A stretch of DNA of 32,500 nt. It comes from Azospirillum sp. TSH64 (GTDB lineage: Bacteria > Pseudomonadota > Alphaproteobacteria > Azospirillales > Azospirillaceae). The stretch lies in the NCBI RefSeq assembly GCF_003116035.1, contig NZ_LGQW01000015.1:2987605-3020104 (forward strand). The letters run 5' to 3'. The first letter of the stretch is position 1, and every line of letters starts with the position of its first letter. Positions 28,640 through 32,500 of this stretch are shown one piece after another. Made by a program: the position numbers and the translations under genes. The notes under the pieces are model-generated. The model was not told the origin of the DNA. It ran no database searches and saw only the letters and a list, made by a program, of their open reading frames with translations.

Positions 28640-29920
28640 ATGCTGTCCACCCCCCTCGCCGCCGCCCTGGCGCGGCGCGACATCCATTATGCCTGGGTCG
28701 TTGTCGCCGTCACCTTCCTGTCCATGCTGGTGTCGGCCGGGGCGGTCGGCGCGCCCGGCGTCCTGCTGCTGCCGCTCCAGCGGGAATTCGGCTGGGACAC
28801 CGCCGACATCTCCACCGCCATGGCGATCCGCCTGCTGCTGTTTGGGCTGATGGGGCCCTTCGCCGCCGCGATGATCAACCGCTTCGGCGTCCGCCGCATG
28901 GTGCTCTCCTCGCTGACGCTGGTCGGCGGCGGGCTGCTGGCTTCGCTGGCGATGCGGGAGGTGTGGCAACTGATCCTGCTGTGGGGGTTCGTCGTCGGCT
29001 TCGGTACCGGCCTGACCGCCATGGTGCTGGGCGCCACCATCGCCACCCGCTGGTTCGTCGCCCGCCGCGGGCTGGTGATCGGGCTGCTGACAGCCAGCTC
29101 GGCCACCGGGCAGCTGGTCTTCATGCCGCTGCTGTCGATGCTGACGGAGGCCTATGGCTGGCGCACCGCCATCGCCCTGCTGTGCGGTTTCATCGCCGTG
29201 GCCGCCCTGGCGATGCTGGCGCTGATGCGGGACCGCCCTGCCGACCTCGGCCTGTCCGCCTTTGGCGAGGTCGGGGCCGCGGCTCCTGCCGCCCCGGCCG
29301 GCGCCATCCTGCCGGCCGCGCTGGGAGCGTTGCGCGACGCCGCGGGGACGCGGGCCTTCTGGGTTCTGTTCGCGACCTTCTTCATCTGCGGTGCCAGCAC
29401 CAACGGCCTGATCCAGACCCACCTGATCCCGCTCTGCGTCGATTTCAGCGTGCCGGAGGTGCAGGCCGCCGGTCTTCTGGCCCTGATGGGCATCTTCGAC
29501 TTCGTCGGTACCGTCGGGTCGGGCTGGCTGTCCGACCGCTACGACAACCGCTGGCTCCTGGTCTGGTATTACGGCCTGCGCGGTCTGTCGCTGCTCTATC
29601 TGCCCTATTCGGACTTCACCCTCTACGGCCTGTCGGTCTTCGCCGTCTTCTATGGGCTGGACTGGATCGCCACCGTCCCGCCGACCGTGCGCCTGACCGC
29701 GGAGCGCTTCGGCCGGGAACGCGCCAATCTGGTCTTCGGCTGGATTTTCGCCGGCCACCAGCTGGGCGCCGCCACGGCGGCCTTCGGCGCCGGCCTGTCG
29801 CGCACCGCGCTGCAGAGCTATCTGCCGGCCTTCGCCACCGCAGGCGCGCTGTGCCTGCTCGCGGCGGTGCTGGTTCCGCTGGTCGGCAGCCGCGCCAAGC
29901 CGGTGGCGGCAGCGGACTGA
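28640..29920 (+). CDS. MFS transporter, OFA/monocarboxylate-like
   Basis: A 426-residue protein with about 12 membrane helices in two halves. The loop after helix 2 contains NRFGVRR (motif-A-like), and MRDRPADLGL lies at the end of the first half, a segment common in oxalate/formate and monocarboxylate-type MFS carriers. It therefore probably carries a small organic acid, but the substrate cannot be read from sequence. GGAG lies about ten bases before the ATG. It follows the SDR gene in the same direction, suggesting the SDR acts on the imported or exported compound. Its stop is seven bases from the end of the convergent regulator gene. Confidence 0.88.
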   Translation: MLSTPLAAALARRDIHYAWVVVAVTFLSMLVSAGAVGAPGVLLLPLQREFGWDTADISTAMAIRLLLFGLMGPFAAAMINRFGVRRMVLSSLTLVGGGLLASLAMREVWQLILLWGFVVGFGTGLTAMVLGATIATRWFVARRGLVIGLLTASSATGQLVFMPLLSMLTEAYGWRTAIALLCGFIAVAALAMLALMRDRPADLGLSAFGEVGAAAPAAPAGAILPAALGALRDAAGTRAFWVLFATFFICGASTNGLIQTHLIPLCVDFSVPEVQAAGLLALMGIFDFVGTVGSGWLSDRYDNRWLLVWYYGLRGLSLLYLPYSDFTLYGLSVFAVFYGLDWIATVPPTVRLTAERFGRERANLVFGWIFAGHQLGAATAAFGAGLSRTALQSYLPAFATAGALCLLAAVLVPLVGSRAKPVAAAD

Positions 29921-29927
29921 TGCGGCC

Positions 29928-30410
29928 TCATTCCCCCAGATGCTCCAGCGGCAGGGCGGTGCGGTAGCGCACCTGTTTCAAGGCGAAACTGGAGCGGATG
30001 TTGGCGACGCCGGGGATGCGGGTCAGGTGCTCCTTCAGGAACCGCTCATAGCTGGCGAGGTCCGGCACCACCACCCGCAGCAGGTAATCGGCGTCGCCGG
30101 TCATCAGGTAGCATTCCAGCACCTCCGGCCGCGCCATCACCGCCGCCTCGAACCCATCCAGCCGCGCCTCAACCTGCCGTTCCAGGCTGACGCTGACGAA
30201 GATGTTGACCGGCAGGTCGACGGAGGCCGGATCGACCAGCGCCACATAGCGGGCGATCACGCCCGCATCCTCCAGCGCCTTGACCCGGCGCAGGCAGGGG
30301 GAGGGCGACAGGCCGACCCGCTCCGCCAGTTCGTTGTTGGGCAGCCGGCCGTCCTGCTGAAGGGCGGACAGAATCTTGCGGTCGATGCGGTCGAGGGGCT
30401 GTTTTGGCAT
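29928..30410 (-). CDS. Lrp/AsnC-family transcriptional regulator
   Basis: A 160-residue regulator. The N-terminal helix-turn-helix starts [20 protein letters not shown] and continues [20 protein letters not shown]. The RAM/AsnC ligand domain contains [18 protein letters not shown]. Divergent transcription from the E1-like dehydrogenase gene and palindromes at its start suggest that it controls itself and that gene. In Pseudomonas putida the Lrp-type MdeR similarly controls an mdeB dehydrogenase, so this may be its counterpart. The ATG lies inside one of the palindromes. Confidence 0.93.
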   Translation of the reverse strand: MPKQPLDRIDRKILSALQQDGRLPNNELAERVGLSPSPCLRRVKALEDAGVIARYVALVDPASVDLPVNIFVSVSLERQVEARLDGFEAAVMARPEVLECYLMTGDADYLLRVVVPDLASYERFLKEHLTRIPGVANIRSSFALKQVRYRTALPLEHLGE

Positions 30411-30447
30411 GAGATGCCGTTTCCCGTTTTATCCTGGCATCCGATGC
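30406..30447. promoter_or_regulatory. Phased GGCAT palindromes (candidate Lrp-type binding sites)
   Basis: GGCAT-gag-ATGCC (30406-30418) covers the regulator start. GCATC-c-GATGC (30437-30447), flanked by TTTTA and TAAAA, lies upstream. The two centres, 30412 and 30442, are exactly 30 bp apart, about three helical turns. A looser half-site GCATC occurs at 30481-30485. Arrays of phased sites between divergent genes are usual for Lrp-family autoregulators. Confidence 0.5.
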
Positions 30448-30543
30448 TAAAACGCAACCGCGACCGGCGCCACTTCGCAAGCATCTGCCGGATCACAAAT
30501 GATAGGCTGCTCCAATCATAAACCTGCGTTTGGGAGCAGACCC

Positions 30544-32500
30544 ATGACCGCGAACCAGCCGTCCCCCGCCGATCTCGCCTGCCTGGCGGAGCTGGAGCGC
30601 AAGGTCCTCTGGCTTGCGTCCTGGACCATCCACAACGCCAACCATGTCCGCCCCAACCTGGACGGGATGAAGATCGGCGGCCACCAGGCCTCCAGCGCCT
30701 CGATGGCGACCATCCTGACGGCGCTCTATTTCTCGGCCCTGCGGCCCGAGGACCGGGTGGCGGTGAAGCCCCATGCCAGCCCGATCTTCCATGCCATCCA
30801 GTATCTGCTGGGCAACCAGACCCAGGAGAAGCTGGAGAATTTCCGCGGCTACAAGGGCGCCCAGTCCTACCCGTCCCGCACCAAGGATGTGGACGACGTC
30901 GATTTCTCCACCGGCTCGGTCGGGCTGGGGGTGGCGCAGACCCTCTTCGCCTCGCTGGTCCAAGATTACCTGAAGGCCAAGGGCTGGGCGCCCGGCCTGC
31001 CGGAAGGCCGCATGGTCTCGCTGGTCGGCGACGCCGAGATGGACGAAGGCAACATCTTCGAAGCCCTGCAGGAGGGCTGGAAGCATGGCGTGCGCAACAC
31101 TTGGTGGATCGTCGACTACAACCGCCAGAGCCTGGATGCGGTGATCCGCGAAGGGCTGTGGGAGCGGCTGGAGAACATCTTCCGCGCCTTCGGCTGGGAC
31201 GTGGTGATCCTGAAATACGGAACCCTGATGCAGGAGGCGTTCACGGAGCCGGGCGGCGAGCGGCTGCGCCACTGGATCGACACCTGTCCCAACCAGCTCT
31301 ATTCGGCCCTGACCTATCAGGGTGGAGCGGCATGGCGCCGTCGCCTGATGGACGATCTGGGCGACCAGGGCGACGTCACCCGCCTGATCGAGCGCCGCAG
31401 CGACGAGGAGCTGGCCCGGCTGATGGGCAATCTCGGCGGCCATGACCTTCCGTCGCTGCTGGAGGCCTTCGCCCGGGCCCGCACCCACGACCGGCCGGTC
31501 TGCTTCATCGCCTACACCGTCAAGGGCTTCGGCCTGCCGCTGGCCGGTCACAAGGACAACCATTCCGGCCTGCTGACCCGCGAGCAGATGGACGGCTTCC
31601 GCACCGCCAACAAGGTTCGCGCGGGTCATGAGTGGGACCGCTTCGAAGGACTCTCGCTGCCGGACTCCGCCCTGGAGGATTTCCTGCGCCGCGTTCCCTT
31701 TGCACAGAAGGGGCGCCGCCGCTACGAGGCACCGGCGGTCGCCGTGCCGGCCGCGCTGGCGGTGCCGACGCAGAAGAGCCTGTCGACCCAGGCCGCCTTC
31801 GGCCTGATCCTGAACGAGATCGGACGGGAGCGCTCGCCGCTGGCCGAGCGCATCGTCACCACGGCCCCCGACGTCACCGTGTCCACCAACCTCGGGGCCT
31901 GGGTGAACCGGCGCGGGCTGTTCGCCAAGAGCGAGTTGGCCGACCTGTTCAAAAAGGAGCGCATCCCCTCCACCTACAGCTGGGAATTCTCACCGAAGGG
32001 CCAGCATCTGGAGCTGGGCATCGCCGAATCCAACCTGTTCATCCTGCTGTCGGCGCTCGGCCTGTCGCACAGCCTGTTCGGGGAGCGGCTGCTGCCGATC
32101 GGCACCGTCTACGACCCCTTCATCATGCGCGGCGCCGACCAGTTGAACTACGCCTGCTACCAGGATGCCCGCTTCATGCTGGTGGCGACCCCGTCCGGCA
32201 TCACGCTGGCGCCGGAGGGCGGGGCGCACCAGTCCATCGCCACGCCGCTGATCGGCATGGCCCAGGATGGGCTGGCCTATTTCGAGCCGGCCTTCGCCGA
32301 TGAACTGGCGGTGGTGATGCGCTGGGCCTTCGACTACATGCAGCGGGACGGGGAGGGCGCCCCCGGCGAGCGCAACTGGCTGCGCGACGAGACCGGCGGT
32401 TCGGTCTATCTGCGCCTGTCGTCCCGCGCGCTGGAGCAGCCGACCCGGGCGATGGACGAGGACCTCGCCCATGACATCGTCGATGGCGCCTATTGGCTGC
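30544..32500 (+). CDS. Homodimeric pyruvate dehydrogenase E1-like (MdeB-like) 2-oxoacid dehydrogenase, partial
   Basis: The first 652 residues of a thiamine-diphosphate enzyme of the AceE/transketolase superfamily, open to the window end (full AceE-type proteins are about 790-890). The N-terminal region has MKIGGHQASSASMATILTAL and KPHASPIFHAIQYLLGNQ. The ThDP motif is G162DAEMDEGN ... N193 in VDYNRQSLD. The second domain starts near STQAAFGLILNEIG and contains LGIAESNLF. Separate E1-like proteins next to an Lrp regulator include MdeB of Pseudomonas putida, which acts on 2-oxobutyrate from methionine. The alternative is a true pyruvate E1, but no E2/E3 gene is visible. The ATG at 30544 has GGGAG upstream. 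Confidence 0.88.
   Translation, partial: MTANQPSPADLACLAELERKVLWLASWTIHNANHVRPNLDGMKIGGHQASSASMATILTALYFSALRPEDRVAVKPHASPIFHAIQYLLGNQTQEKLENFRGYKGAQSYPSRTKDVDDVDFSTGSVGLGVAQTLFASLVQDYLKAKGWAPGLPEGRMVSLVGDAEMDEGNIFEALQEGWKHGVRNTWWIVDYNRQSLDAVIREGLWERLENIFRAFGWDVVILKYGTLMQEAFTEPGGERLRHWIDTCPNQLYSALTYQGGAAWRRRLMDDLGDQGDVTRLIERRSDEELARLMGNLGGHDLPSLLEAFARARTHDRPVCFIAYTVKGFGLPLAGHKDNHSGLLTREQMDGFRTANKVRAGHEWDRFEGLSLPDSALEDFLRRVPFAQKGRRRYEAPAVAVPAALAVPTQKSLSTQAAFGLILNEIGRERSPLAERIVTTAPDVTVSTNLGAWVNRRGLFAKSELADLFKKERIPSTYSWEFSPKGQHLELGIAESNLFILLSALGLSHSLFGERLLPIGTVYDPFIMRGADQLNYACYQDARFMLVATPSGITLAPEGGAHQSIATPLIGMAQDGLAYFEPAFADELAVVMRWAFDYMQRDGEGAPGERNWLRDETGGSVYLRLSSRALEQPTRAMDEDLAHDIVDGAYWL

Overview
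The window looks like chromosomal (or chromid) DNA of a high-GC alphaproteobacterium, most likely Azospirillum or a close Rhodospirillales relative. This is inferred from very high GC at third codon positions, the gene content and the style of the repeats, not from a marker gene. It holds about 20 genes, all apparently intact except two cut by the window edges.

Bases 1-13771 (+) carry a near-complete Pel exopolysaccharide operon in the canonical order A-B-C-D-E-F-G, with mostly overlapping or near-overlapping starts and stops. Three things differ from the textbook operon. PelA lacks the N-terminal glycoside hydrolase domain; a separate upstream gene, of which only the end is visible, may carry it. 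PelB is split into an inner-membrane TPR protein and a separately secreted TPR/beta-barrel protein. A 153-residue secreted protein of unknown function is translationally coupled behind pelG. PelD keeps a c-di-GMP I-site (RDTD) in a degenerate GGDEF domain, so the operon is probably under post-translational c-di-GMP control. A composite palindromic repeat lies in frame inside the signal-peptide coding region of the second PelB gene, and a sister copy lies just after the operon.

Bases 14163-16570 (+) hold the P-loop/membrane pair ycjX-ycjF. A chain of hairpins (16570-16674) separates it from a long minus-strand block: an ArsC-type arsenate reductase, a pirin/quercetinase-like cupin, an orphan PilJ-type sensor histidine kinase, a ccdA-ccdB toxin-antitoxin pair closely followed by an RluA-type pseudouridine synthase, a class I [4Fe-4S] fumarase, and a 1372-residue membrane-bound NRPS. 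The NRPS has the adenylation, carrier, then three membrane-pair/hexapeptide module layout of epsilon-poly-lysine synthetase (Pls), and its adenylation pocket, aligned by eye, has two acidic residues that suggest a basic amino-acid substrate. It is the best candidate in the window for an undescribed product.

After a 0.7-kb non-coding gap come an SDR oxidoreductase and an MFS transporter (+), an Lrp/AsnC regulator (-), and, divergent from the regulator, a homodimeric pyruvate-dehydrogenase E1-like 2-oxoacid dehydrogenase cut by the window end. The regulator/E1 arrangement resembles the mdeR/mdeB part of the Pseudomonas methionine-degradation locus. Two GGCAT-type palindromes exactly 30 bp apart lie at the regulator start.
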